NCBI GenBank assembly: GCA_023935145.1
Contig: CM043701.1
Coordinates: forward strand, 77,584,817 to 77,648,816
Origin: Bretschneidera sinensis
Taxonomy: Eukaryota; Streptophyta; Magnoliopsida; Brassicales; Akaniaceae
Length of the DNA stretch: 64,000 bases
Direction of reading: 5' to 3'
How positions within the stretch are numbered: position 1 is the first letter of the stretch; each line of letters begins with the position of its first letter. The notes beneath the pieces are model-generated. The model did no database searches and was not told the DNA's origin. It worked only from the letters and a program-made list of their open reading frames with translations. The position numbers were made by a program, and so were the translations under genes. Shown here in pieces: positions 32,925-44,175 of this stretch.

Positions 32925-35180
32925 TTTACGATCTTCTTCCAGTTGCAGGCCCCTTGATTTGGAAGTCATTAGAGAAGGTCCTACAATCCAAGAGAGCCAA
33001 GCTGATCTGCTGATTAAGGATGTCACAGTGGAAGAGATCAAAGAAGCCATTTGGAGTATAGGGGAGGATAAGTCCCCTGGTCCAGATGGCTATTCTTCCA
33101 GATTTTTTAAGAAAACATGGGATGTAATCAACCAATATATCATTGAGGCTGTGCATGAATTTTTCAAGAATGGGAGATTACTAAAACAGTTAAACCATAC
33201 CTCCCTTGTTTTGATCCCAAAATGTAAACAAGCTTTTAAAGTGGAGGATTTTAGACCTATATCCTATTGTAATGTGATCTATAAGATCATCTCTAAGATC
33301 CTTGCCTCCAGATTAGCTCCATGCTTGAACTGCATTGTCAACCCAGCCCAGGCTGCTTTTATCAAATCTAGAAGCATGGCTGAAAATATCTACTTGGTCT
33401 AGGAATTGCTCAGAAAGTATTGTAGGAAAAGAATCTCTCCAAGGTGTATGATCAAGATAGACCTTAGAAAAGCCTATGACATTGTTGAATGAGAACTTTT
33501 GAACAGTTTAATTGAGGGCCTGGGGTTTCCTGAAAAATTTAGAAAATGGATCATGGAATGTGTAACTACAACAGCCTTCTCTCTATCCATTAACGGGAGT
33601 CTGCATGGTTTCTTTGTTGGCAAAAGAGGCTTCAAACAAGGAGACCCCCTCTCCTCTTATTTGTTTGTCTTGATTATGGAGTATTTATCCAGACTTCTTG
33701 GGAAATTGAATGAAGAAGATGGGTTCAGATACCACCCTAAGTGTGATAAACTCAAGATCACCCACTTGGCTTTTGTTGATGACCTCATTCTCTTTGCTAG
33801 AGGAAATGTTAGATCTGTTGGGCAGCTGATGAAGTGTGTCAACCAATTTAGTGAGTGCTCGGGGCTGTAAGCAAGCTTGGCCAAATCAAATATCTTACAT
33901 GCTGGAGTCCAGGCTGTTGAGTTAATGGAAATCAGAAGGATCACTGGAATGGAGAATGGTAGCCTCCCTTTCAAATACTTGGGGGTTCCTTTGGCCTCAG
34001 CAAGATTAAATGCTACTCACTACTCCCCCCTTATTGAAAAAATATCTGGGTACATAAATGTCTGGGTTGGTTCTTCTTTGTCATATGCTGTCAGAACAGA
34101 ACTGATCAAATCAGTGCTTCAAGAGGTGAAATGTTTTTGGCTTGCCATTTTCCCTATCCCTGGTAACATCCTAGAGAAAATAATTAGGATGTGTAGAATA
34201 TTTCTATGGAATGGTAAGAGTAATGGTATAAGGAAGGCTCTTATAGCCTGGGCTGATTTATGCAAACCATAAACTAAATGAGGTTTAGGCTTGGTTGACT
34301 TAAAAGCATAGAACAAGGCTCTCCTTACCAGGGTCCTTTGGAACATCTACATAAAGAAAGACTCTCTATGGATTCAGTGGGTTCAGCACTATTATCTGAT
34401 GAACAGATCATTGTGGGAGATCATGGCAAGAAATGATGACTCCCCTCTTTGGAAGAGAATCTTAGAAATCAGAAATGACTTAACTGGTCAGTCATCTTCT
34501 ACTCAGCAGGCCAGGGACAGATTAATGGAATGGAGGGTACAGAATGATCTGTGCATAAAGAAGGTCTACAACTCAATCAGACTGAAAAGAAATGTGGTTA
34601 GTTGGGCTTCCTTGGTATGGAATGGTCACTGCCCCCCTAAGCACTCCTTTATTCTTTGGCTGGCCATACAGAACAGGCTTCTCACAAAGGATAGACTTCA
34701 GCTGGAAGGAGATGACAAACTCTGCTCCCTATGTAAAGAGCAAGATGAATCTAGGGAGCACCTTTTCTTCTCATGCAGGATTAGTAAGGAAACCTGGGAT
34801 ACCATTAAAGTTTGGCTTGGTTGCAGAAGACAAATGACTACAATAGAAAGTGTAATCAAATGGACCCAAAACGTAAGAGGATCTGGCCCCCCAACCATAG
34901 CAAAAAGGATAGCCCTATCTTGCACAGTGTATAGTATATGGATGGCTAGAAATACTAAACTATTTGAGCAAACTCCTGTTCACATCAGCCTAGCCAAGAA
35001 GATCCAAATTGTAATTTATAGAATTGTGTATGCATTTTGCCCAGAGATTAGGCTTCTTTTGTAAGCTTATATTTGTTTTGTTCTGTTTTTGCTCTCATTG
35101 TAAATCCCCTGGGAATGCCTAGTGATATTTTTGTACATTTTGATTAATACAAGCTTTATTTACAGATCAAAAAAAAAAAT
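32925..35180 (+). mobile_element. LINE (L1-type) retrotransposon, 5'-truncated
   Basis: An 11-bp target duplication, CTAAGGTTCCT, lies at 32914-32924 and 35181-35191. The 3' end has an A-run after ACAGATC. Only the RT and C-terminal region are present; ORF1 and the endonuclease are absent, as expected when reverse transcription stops early. Length is 2256 bp against about 6 kb for a full plant L1. The A-run is on the plus side, so the insert is in the same orientation as the host copia. Confidence 0.93.
32959..35064 (+). pseudogene. LINE reverse transcriptase and C-terminal zinc region
   Basis: One reading frame with no frameshift but about six stops (near 33400, 33490, 33868, 34270, 34279, 34309). 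RT motifs: KSPGPDGYSSRFF, FRPISYCNVIYKIISK, QAAFIKSRSMAENI, KRGFKQGDPLSSYLF and LAFVDDLILFARG. FVDD stands where plant L1 elements normally have FADD. Then SLPFKYLGVPL. The C-terminal zf-RVT part (about 34590-34800) has WNGHCPPKHSFILWLAIQNR and CSLCKEQDESREHLFFSC. Most stops fit CAG/CAA to TAG/TAA or TGG to TAG/TGA changes. Confidence 0.9.
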
Positions 35181-36908
35181 CTAAGGTTCCTGCTTCAATT
35201 GTGGGAAACTGTTGCATTTCAAAAGAGATTGTAATTTGCTGAAGAAAAAGGGAAAAACGCTACAAGATTTCATGACTGTGATTTCTGAAGCAAATGTCCT
35301 TGAGGGCAATGAAGCATGGTGGATTGATTCTGGTGCAATGAGACATGTGTGCAAGGAAAAGAAGTTCTTTAAGAACTATGAAGCAATAGCTGATGATACT
35401 TTCCTGTACATAGAAAATTCAGCCACTGTACCAATGATAGGAAAGAAAAAAATGCAACTAGAGTTCACTTCTGGAAAGTTTTTCACCCTCACTGATGTGT
35501 ACTATGTACCTGAAATTAAGAAGAATTCAGTTTCTGTAGCCTCTTGAAAAAAAAAATGGGTTCAAGCTTGTTTTTTAGGCTAATAATTTTGTACTCTCTA
35601 AGGGAGGTATTTTTGTTGGGAATGGATATATGTATGAGGGGATGTTGAAACTCAATATTAATAATATAAGTATGATTTCTGCTTATATTGTTGATTGTTC
35701 TGCTTTACTTTGGCATAATCGTTTAGGACATGTAAATCTTAGATGATTAAATGATATGATAAAGTTAGATTTACTTCTAAAATTTGATATAACCATGGAA
35801 AATTGCAGAACATGTATGCTTACTAAAATCACTAGAAAACCATTTTCAAGTGTTTAAATAAATTCAAAAATTTTGGATTTAATTCATAGTGATCTATGTG
35901 ATATGCATGCTACACCTTCTTTAGGAGGAAAGAAATATTTTGTAACTTTTTATGGATGATTATACAAGATATTGTTATGCTTATTTGTTACATTCTAAAG
36001 ATGAAGCTATGCATAGTTTTTATGTTTCTTAAGAATGAAGTAAAACTTCAGAACAAACAAGGGATGTGAATGCTATGATTCTATTTATTTTGAGACTCAT
36101 GAAATAATTCATGAGATCACTGCCCCTTATACACCATAGCAAAACGGTGTAGCAAAGAGGAAAAATAAAACTATAAAAGAGATGATTAATGCCATGCTTT
36201 TCAACTCTGGTCTAGGACATGGGTTTTAGGGAGAAGCACTTTTAATGGCTTGTCACATTTTAAATAGAGTCCCTACAAAAAGAAACAAAGTAACACCTTA
36301 TGAGTTATAGAAAAATAGGAAGCTTAGTCTAGACTACTTTAAGGTGTGAGGTTGTTGAGCTATAGTTAGAGTTCCCGAACCAAAAAGGAAGAACTTGGGT
36401 GAAAGAGGATGTATTTTCCCCGGTTACACACTTCATAGTAAAGCTTATAGATTCATGGTGGTGAAGACAAATAATTATAATTCAATAAATTTCATCATTG
36501 AACCTAATGATGTTATTTTCGATGAAAATAGTTTCAAGACACTTCCTAAGATTATTTCGGACATTAATGAACAAGAACAAAGTTCAAGGAAGGAAGTAGT
36601 TGAAAATGAAGTAGAACTTAGAATGAGCAAAAGAGTTAAGATCTCTAAGATGTATGGACCCGATTTCTACATGTATTTAGTAGAAGGAACTAAGAACTCA
36701 ATAAGTAATTCTATTCCAATTGTCTTGAATATTGACTCTGATCCATAAACTTATGAATAGGCTATAAAGTCTTAAGAGGTTGCATTTTGGAATGAGACCA
36801 TAAATGATGAAATACATTCCATAATGGGGAACAAAACCTGAAAATTGGTGGACCTTCCACTGGGTTCCAAATCTATTGGATACAAGTGGATTTTCAAAAG
36901 AAAATTAT
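35181..36908 (+). pseudogene. Host copia pol: zinc knuckle, protease, integrase, RT start
   Basis: CFNCGKLLHFKRDC zinc knuckle at 35193-35233. Protease WWIDSGAMRHVCKEKKFF at about 35320-35375 with the DSG triad. Pre-integrase ALLWHNRLGHVNLR at 35703-35745. Integrase traces HSDLCDMHATPS, DDYTRYCYAYLLHSKDEA and PYTP..NGVAKRK. The integrase tail in the open part 36395-36748 reads RGCIFPGYTLHSKAYRF and SRDAIFDE-like NDVIFDENSF. The RT start breaks off at about 36908. Frames shift repeatedly. Confidence 0.82.
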
Positions 36909-37210
36909 GGTATTACTTGTATGTTGCATCACTTAAGAAATAGTTAAAAAAGGATTATAATATCTTAAAGAATACCGAATCACATGTTATGTTTTTATTT
37001 TGTTTTTATGATTTTTGAAACGCAAAATAAAATTTTATTATGGACATTCAAGAAGATGCCCAAACAATAAAAGAAAACAAAGCCCAAACAAGAAAATGTA
37101 GCTCATACGAACTACAATAACCTTCAAGGACAACAACATCAAGCCTAACAAAACCCACCACAAATCAAATCACAAATGTTGCCCTTATATAGTGAATGAA
37201 ATTGCCCAGC
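36909..37210. repeat. Duplicated block, part matching 44240-44485
   Basis: TTGCATCACTTAAG...GATTATAATATCTTAAAGAA and the following AGCCCAAACAAG...ACTACAATAACCTTCAAGGAC match 44258-44470. This shows that the truncated copia replaced or split a copy of the SANT-to-ERF block. Confidence 0.8.
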
Positions 37211-37489
37211 TTAAAGAATTGACAAGATAAGCACATATCTGCATCAGGTTAAGCCTTCTTAATTATATATATGAACCAACAACTAATTTTTTTATTGGTT
37301 ATTGTCTCAAACCTAAGTACTTAATGGGATGTCCTAATCAGTCAAATTTGCATACCATTAACTTTCTCTCTTATGAATATGAGAGTTATTGTGGTGTGTG
37401 TTAGGAGAGATAGGGATAGGTTAGAATCATTTTTATACTAAAATGTCAAAATGGCCTTTTTTACTTGATGATGGCTTTATATCTTGGAG
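37211..37489. other. Short unique stretch
   Basis: AT-rich sequence with no gene or repeat that I can identify. It lies between two pieces of duplicated block. Confidence 0.4.
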
Positions 37490-37735
37490 TAGTTTTGCTT
37501 AATTTAACCATGGAATATCTTTGAGACTTTATTTTTATTTCAAGAATAATGAGAGAGTATATTTATAATGTTTTATTTTTTTACTTTTTTTATAATTCCA
37601 GTTTATCAATTATCTTTGGTTTTAATAAAAAAATAAAGTTTAATAACATTGAATTTAATTGTTCGTCTATTTATAGTAACTAGATTGTGTGCAACCATGA
37701 ACAGATTTATAGCTACTTAGCTAGATTAATTCAAT
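37490..37735. repeat. Third copy of SANT-gene intron start
   Basis: GTAGTTTTGCTTAATTTAACC and the next 220 bp match 43134-43350 and 24370-24570. There is no exon 1 sequence in front of it, so it is a stray piece of the SANT locus. Confidence 0.82.
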
Positions 37736-38010
37736 ATATATCATTCTAATTCTCATGTAAGAAAGTAATCTGTTAATCATGGATCTTCATGTGATATTGT
37801 ATATCAAAGATTAAAGTTGAAAGGCATCTCATTAGCTAGAACTACAAGTTTCTAAAATACTTTATTTTTAAATAAAAAAAGAGGCATAGAAATTTACAAA
37901 AGAAAATTTTTTTCTCACACAAAGCCAAACTTCAGTGACAAATTTACAAGAAAAAAAAGAGATTCAATCTACTAAACTTTACTCTTGAAAAATACTAACA
38001 TTGATTATAT
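37736..38010 (-). pseudogene. 3' tail of a duplicated ERF gene
   Basis: 37790-38010 matches 45306-45545, the 3' UTR and last codons of the ERF gene. The minus strand still reads VSIFQE, then diverges. The rest of the ERF coding region is absent. The AAG microsatellite of the intact gene is not present here. Sequence at 37715-37800 matches 44560-44655. Confidence 0.75.
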
Positions 38011-40513
38011 ATATAGACACACACTGGTGGTGACATGTTGGAAATTGTGCTTACTCTACTTCTATTGATTTTGTGATGAATATGTGGAAGGGCCTTTGGT
38101 CCAAGAGTTGAGATGAGTTTAGTTGAGAAGAGTTGAGATAAGACGAGTTGAGTTAAGATGTGATGCTTAACATATCGGTACGTGGGACGTTCCTACAAAG
38201 ATTAATAAGATGAGTTGAAATGAGCTAAGTGAGTAGACTAAAGCTGAGAGGACCCGAGATGAGAGTGGTATAAAAATAAATTGTTTGTGTGTGTGCATTG
38301 CTTATAATGAGTTTTTTTATATGCGTTGTGAATGATAGATATAAATATTTTCACCCTTATTAAATTTGGATTTAAAATCCTTGTTGAATTTGTACGCCAA
38401 ACAACTTGGGATTAAAAAAAAAGACCTTTGATATTTCCATAAAGTCCAAGAACAACCCCAAATTCTTCCATATGAATTCAGACAGACCATTTGAAGCGAG
38501 GGTCCAGAATTTGTCTATTTTCCTAATTAGTGTTGGAATTGGATTTAGAAAGTCGTTACACACTTGCCTATTTTCTCTAGGACTGTTAGAGCTTATCCTT
38601 AACCTTAATAGGATCTCTTAAATCTTATAAATATCCCTCTTAATAACCCTAAGGGGGGAAGTTTTTTAGTCTTCTCAGCACTATCAATCCTAGACACAAA
38701 TCCTAGCCACAAAAACATCAATTTTTGGATTTTCACTTGCCTCCTCACTAAAACACAAACCTTATTCTCAAAACACTCATCTAAAATATAAATAGAAAAA
38801 ACACAACCTCCACTCGATACCCATTCAAGATTCTTCACCAAAAAGGGTATTATTTTCGTGTTTTATCAATCCTTTGATGATAGTAAGTGACAAACAACAC
38901 ATGGTTTGTCCATCGATCAAAAACATCGCAATGATGTCTTATTGAGAGCATCTAAAGAGAAAATTGTCCAATTTTAAGGAAGGATAAGAGTTTTCTACCT
39001 TATGATTTCATTCAAGGCTGCTTAAGGAAAATCCAAGGAAACAATCCTTTGATTTTTGCAAGAGTTCTATCTTTCATATTTTGTTATCTAGTCGGTTTAA
39101 ATCAATTGTATTTTGCTTTGCTTTGTTTTTAAGTTTATTTTAGTGAATCAAATATATTCCCATGTGATCGTTTAAAGTTATTTGATTGTTTTTTTTTAGT
39201 TAAAACTTGTAGAATCAAGGGTTAGGACTAGATCTCCAACCCCCACTTTAAAGTGGTAGTTGTTTCTTTCTACCACTTCAAAGTTGCGCCCAGATGGTTC
39301 TTTCCTTTCCTTTGTTTGTTTCATTTTCAGTTTATTTCTTTTGATATTTTTGTGTGTCTGCTTTTCTTTTAACATGATTTTGTGATTTGTATGATAACTA
39401 GAAACTCTATGATTACATGATTTAGGGTTCATCATGCAATAAAATAGTTCATTGATTCAAATATATATCAATACTTGAATATGTACTTCACATGCCCTTT
39501 TTTCTATGATTGTGTCCTTAATCATTATCACGTTCCTCATAGGCTTGGTATAATGATTCAACCATGTTAAAGTATCTCCTTTTTAATTGTTTTCCATGTA
39601 GACATTTTTAGATTAGGGTTTTATGAGTTAAGTCTTGACATACATGGCTTGTACGATGCTTTCAATGTTCTATGCTCCCTTCATGCTATTATCCTTAATC
39701 AAATGCTTGGTTTGGATTAAGTAAGTTATTGTTTTGGATTGATAATGTTAAAATAAGTTGTTGCCCTCTCAGGATTCTCACATGCTTTACTCACTTATGC
39801 TTGGACTTACTTGATAACCTTATACCTCCATATGGTGTTGGTGTGTGCACTTGACTGATTAAATTGATTGTTTGGGGTGACTCTATAATATGAGTTATTC
39901 TCATGATATTTGTTGTCTTCTTTTGATTATTACTCGTGGATAGTTTATTTATCGTATTTATTTATATTTATGCAATTTTTGGGTATGTACACCGAGTTTA
40001 GACTCCTTTTTATTTTATACTATTTTCCCTATAATCGTATTTATTTTTCTCGAATTTCCTAGTTGTAGTGGAAGGATTATCTTGTCATATGTATGATCAT
40101 ATCTTGTGTGCACTTTGTTTTCATTGTGTGCTTGTGTAATCACTTATGTAAAGAAAGCTAGTCAAGTTAATAAATAATAAACATAAAAAAGAATCAATTT
40201 GAATTGCAAAAGTAAGGGCTAAACCCCTTGAGGTCTAGGCATTGGTAAGGCGCTCACTTGTGACCTCTTTATCACATACCCAATTTTCTAACCCTCAAAA
40301 CTCAAACCATAGTTGACCAGTAGCAATAGGTTTCTTGGTCTTTAAAACCAATTCGCGACTCTTCAATATGATTATCCGCCAACGACCTTGTGTAGTTGAC
40401 ACGTCCCTCGACACCTTCTTGGATAATCCATTTAAGTTATGTACTTATAAATTGTCCCTTCGGTTGTCCATTTGGTTTGTTTCATAGGACGATATACTCA
40501 TATCACGGATTGA
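38011..40513. other. Intergenic, no gene recognised
   Basis: AT-rich. 38090-38260 has irregular repeats of GAGTTGAGAT. A hairpin, CTTTAAAGTGGTAG / CTACCACTTCAAAG, lies at 39246-39283. 38600-39050 looks like old LTR or leader sequence, but no pair was found. Short open stretches here show no domain. Confidence 0.4.
39246..39283. repeat. Short hairpin
   Basis: 14-bp arms CTTTAAAGTGGTAG and CTACCACTTCAAAG separated by 10 bases, one mismatch in the stem. Confidence 0.6.
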
Positions 40514-40855
40514 GTGGCTGATCCCGAGGTATTCTTACTTGCACTTAAACTTGGATTTTATCGTATTCATATTAAGATGGATTTTAAATTGGGGGTGGAT
40601 CTTGTTAGTAATGCTGTTATTGATGCTCAACCTCTTAGCCCGATTATCGATGATTGTAGATTCTTGATCAGGAGTCTTAGTAGTTGGCAGCAGAAGCATG
40701 TTTTTAGAGAAGCTAGTCAAAGTGCTTATGCCCTTGCCAAAGAAGGGAGTTCTTCTACTACCACTATGATATTTGATACCCCTCCCCCTTTTGTTATGAT
40801 TAGAGTCTCTATGATCGATGTATGTGGAACTTCCTTTCCAAGGATGACTGTTTAA
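40514..40855 (+). pseudogene. RNase H-like (RVT_3) domain fragment
   Basis: 113 residues with the layout of the plant RNase H-like domain found in retroelement-derived proteins: an FLLALKLGF helix, IHIKMDFKLGVDLVSNA (the Asp strand), PLSPIIDDCRFLIRSL, and HVFREASQSAYALAKEG matching the HVxREANxxAHxLAK signature with His changed to Tyr. Upstream domain parts such as the first Asp strand are missing. It is most likely an orphaned piece of a LINE-type pol or domesticated RNase H protein rather than a whole gene. Confidence 0.6.
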
Positions 40856-42843
40856 TTTAGCTGAACTTTAGTACAAAAAGAATGCATCATTTGAGAATAT
40901 TATTATTTTAATTAGTTAAATTTTTGTTAATTTAATTATTATTATTTATAATTTAATCATTATATGTCAAATATTATTATTTCGATCCTTCTAAAACTAT
41001 CTTGATTAATATTATTTAAAGTATTATTATTTTTATTATTTATATTAATGCCTCTCGAAATTCCCTTTAGGTTGATTGCGATTTGCAAACAGTAAGCACA
41101 TCTAATTACAACATGCACATTGAGTGCACAGACCAACTAGTGTGCGCATGAGTAGGTCAACCAGTGTGCACACAATCCAAGCAATGTGTGCACAAATAGG
41201 CCAACTAGTTTGCCATTAGGTAGTTGTGCTTTGAATGGTCGATTTTGATTAACAATGACATGAAGGTTATCTGTTTTCCTTTTTTCTTAGCCTATTCCCT
41301 TTGCATCCAAGTTAATTGAAGAGTATGAATGAACTTAGGATAAAGATAGCTGCATGTGGAGAACAAACAGCATAAGGAACATCTCAGATCTCTAATCAAT
41401 GAAATCACGTCATATAGGTGTAAAATGTATTTTTCATTGTCACTATTGGAATTTAAAACGATTACTAGCGGACTTCTAAAAAAATATTAGATATGTATCT
41501 TTATTCACATTTAGATCTATATATTTAGGGGGTGCAACTTGGTCAAGTAAGCTCAACTCATCTTAAACCCAACCCAAGTTTTCGTGGATTGGATTAGGGT
41601 TGAAAATATTATGTCATGAGTTGGATTAGGATTGATCTCTAACTTGACCTAACCGAACCCGTGCACACCCTATATATATTAGATTAGATATTATAGATTA
41701 ATTAATTATATTTTTGTTAAGTTAATTTTTAACATTAATAATTTAATAAGTATATGTTAAAATTATTATTTCAATACATATAAAAAATATTATCTTGATT
41801 AAAATTATTGGGTAGTAATATTGGCAACCTACAAATGTTTATTGGCACTTCACTTATTTTTTTGGTTTCTAAAACTTATAATAATTCCTCTAATTAAAAT
41901 TAGATACTATTTTGGCTTTGGAATAAAACAATTAGCATATTCTCTTTACAATTTTCTATAATACATAGTTTTTTATTAATTACACTCATTTTCCATCTTT
42001 AAATTTGTACCTTTTCACTTTTGTAGGTAAAACTTTTTCTTGTTTTTATTTCTTGACTTTCTCATAGCAATTGAGTGATTAAGAGAATTTAAAGAAGTTT
42101 TTTATTTTAATTTTTTGAACGCAAATGGCTTTGAAGATCCTCTATCTTTCTAGAATACAATTAATACAGATAATTTCTTCATTTGTATATTTTTTTTTAA
42201 CACATTGATTATAATTTTTAAGACTAACATTACATTCTTTCATACATAGATTCAAGCAGAATTCCTTTTTGGTTGATTGCTAATTGCCTATCTAAAAGCA
42301 ATGGGATTACATATGTACAAAATACGTGGAGCACACATAATCGTCCATTAAAAGAGTGATTGATTTGAATGGAAATTTGGAATTAATCTACTGTTTCCAT
42401 CATTAGAGTACTCATCTTTTAATTATTGGGAACCAAGAATAACACAAGATCTTCTATAAAATGAATAGAGAAAACAAATTACTCAAGATTTGGTAGAGAA
42501 AAAGAGGGAGGAAACATCAATGTGAAATCAAAATTTCAAAGTAGCATGTGTTATTTACTTACCCAAATCTCTTACAACTGATATACGTACAAATCAATGT
42601 GAAATAGTTCGTCTATAAGAAAAGAAATTAAATATATACTGAAAAAAAAAAAAACAATCCCCAATATTCATTCATCAATACTAATTATTAACTTTCCATA
42701 ATTATCCTCAGCCCCATGCTACATATTACCCTTACCCTTCAACCACAATTCCACCGTACCACATAATTTTTTTCTTCTTTTTTTTTTATCTTTAATTAGT
42801 TTGCTGATTTGTTGATATATAGGCAATTAAAGAGGTAATTAAG
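40856..42843. other. Intergenic upstream of the SANT gene
   Basis: AT-rich. 40909-41030 resembles 41700-41810, and TTGGTTGATTGC-type text near 41060 recurs near 42272, so an old local duplication is likely. 41100-41210 has repeated CCAACTAGTGTGCGCA-like text. 42640-42800 is the probable promoter zone, with a T/C-rich stretch at 42765-42790; I could not fix a TATA box. Confidence 0.4.
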
Positions 42844-43435
42844 ATGTCAATTTTAAGTCAATGGAATTTCGCAGAACAGAAAGCTTTTGGAGATGCCTTG
42901 GCGCAGTATTCTGATGAAGGTGAAATCCGAGCTAATTGGGAGAAAATCGCCTCATTGATTCCCTCAAAAACCATAGATGAGATCAATCTATACTTTGAGG
43001 AGTACAAGAAAGAGATAGGAGATATAGAGTCTGGTGTTTATGACTGGTACTTTGAGTATTCGCCAGAGTCTTCATCACAGTACATTTATGACAGTGATGA
43101 ATCTGAGTACATGGACGATAGCGAGTGGGTACGTTAGTTTTGCTTAATTTAACCATGGAATATCTTTGAGACTTTTTTTTTTCCAAGAATAATGGGACAA
43201 TATATTTATATTATGCTTGTTTTCCTTCTTTTGTTTTTTTAATTCCAGTTTATCAATTGTCTTTGCTTTTAATCAAAAATAAAATTTATTACCATTGAAT
43301 TTGATTATCCACCTATTTATCGTAACTAAATTGTTTGTAACCATACAGAGATTTATGTGTATTCAATATGTTAAAAAAAGATAGTTGTTTCTATTAACAA
43401 ATTTTATGAATGATTGTTACCATTAAAATAAAGCT

Positions 43436-43490
<55 letters not shown>

Positions 43491-43533
43491 GGACGGAATT
43501 AAGTATTCGCACCAAGAGGCCTGGAATCTGAAG
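42844..43533 (+). CDS. RADIALIS-like single-SANT (MYB-related) protein with acidic tail
   Basis: Exon 1 (42844-43128) encodes WNFAEQKAFGDALAQYSDE, NWEKIASLIPSKTIDEINLYFEEYKKEI and DIESG. This is the SANT/MYB-like domain of RADIALIS/DIVARICATA type (residues about 6-60): the three spaced aromatic positions W, W, Y and the IESG tail are seen. The family acts in the nucleus, often as small competitors of MYB factors. After the domain comes an unusual acidic tyrosine-rich tail (YIYDSDESEYMDD). The frame reaches a stop at 43137 (97 residues), but a good donor GTACGT follows SEW, and a 42-nt phase-0 exon with AG and GT borders lies at 43492-43533, conserved in the pseudogene copy. The terminal exon was not found. 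Expression is untested. The start is the first Met, three bases after TTAAG. Confidence 0.65.
43438..43488. repeat. (TA)n microsatellite in SANT intron
   Basis: About 25 TA units ending five bases before the AG acceptor at 43490-43491, so its length may affect splicing of the 42-nt exon. Confidence 0.95.
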
Positions 43534-44029
43534 GTAAAAAAAAAAACTTTTAAATAGTTAAATGGTTTTATTACATGTTTTATTTTACTCTATTTGTTCC
43601 ATAATTTTTATCATATTTACTATTTAGTCAATTAAACGAATATATTTTTATTGTTAAATCATTAAGAAAATTTAATTTTTTTTCATATATATATATAATT
43701 TAAAAGTTTCTAAAAATAAATTTTTTATATTTTAAAAATAATACATATATATATATATATATAATAATTAAAATCAAACCTAAGTAAAAAAAAGTGATAA
43801 GTGATTAAAATTATAAAATGGAGAGAGTAGTATTTTCAGCATTTAAAAGCATTATCACAATTTATTAACTAGTTTAACAATACTTTTAACACAATTTATT
43901 TTTATAAATAATACATTTTTTACTAAAATTAATTAATTTTTAACTCTATGGAATTTCTGCCCACAATGGTTTCAAAATCACTTTCGACCGAAGAGTTTGG
44001 TGAGTGTTAGAATTGGAAGGTATTTAAAA
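43534..44029. other. Downstream part of SANT locus
   Basis: AT-rich intron or 3' flank, conserved with 24781-25000. Contains TA microsatellites near 43690 and 43745. No exon that joins in phase was found. Confidence 0.45.
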
Positions 44030-44175
44030 CTGGATTATTGTAGTATAGCTCGTTAGGTTTTTGTTTAGTAATCAAGACTGAGATTACAAAATCCTATATT
44101 CGATTCTCACGATGATTGAGTTCTTTGTCCGATTTTATATCAGCTATTTAATTCGTTTTATGTGGGTTTTGATAG
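44030..44175 (+). repeat. Possible tRNA-derived SINE
   Basis: A box-A-like TATAGCTCGTTAGG at 44043 and a box-B-like TATTCGATTCTC at 44098 are spaced as in a tRNA-type internal polymerase III promoter. The same segment is in the paralogous block at 25005-25132. The 3' end and target duplication were not resolved. Confidence 0.35.

Larger units (their letters stand above)
25133..36908 (+). mobile_element. Ty1-copia element, 3'-truncated, holding two nested insertions
   Basis: A third copia lineage on the plus strand: probable 5' LTR (25133-25734), gag start at 25944, and gag broken at 26309 by a Tork copia (to 32564). Gag then continues at 32565-32924, is broken by a LINE (32925-35180), and resumes with the zinc knuckle at 35190 through protease, integrase and the first RT codons. 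It ends inside the RT start (SIGYKWIFKRK) at about 36908, where block-duplication sequence resumes (match to 44240). The 3' half and 3' LTR are deleted. All genes carry stops. Confidence 0.82.

Noticed and set aside
43950..44003. A further SANT-gene exon ending TCGACCGAAGAGTTTG before a GTGAGT donor
   Set aside because: Donor-like in both copies, but no AG acceptor in a suitable place and no phase that continues from the 42-nt exon.
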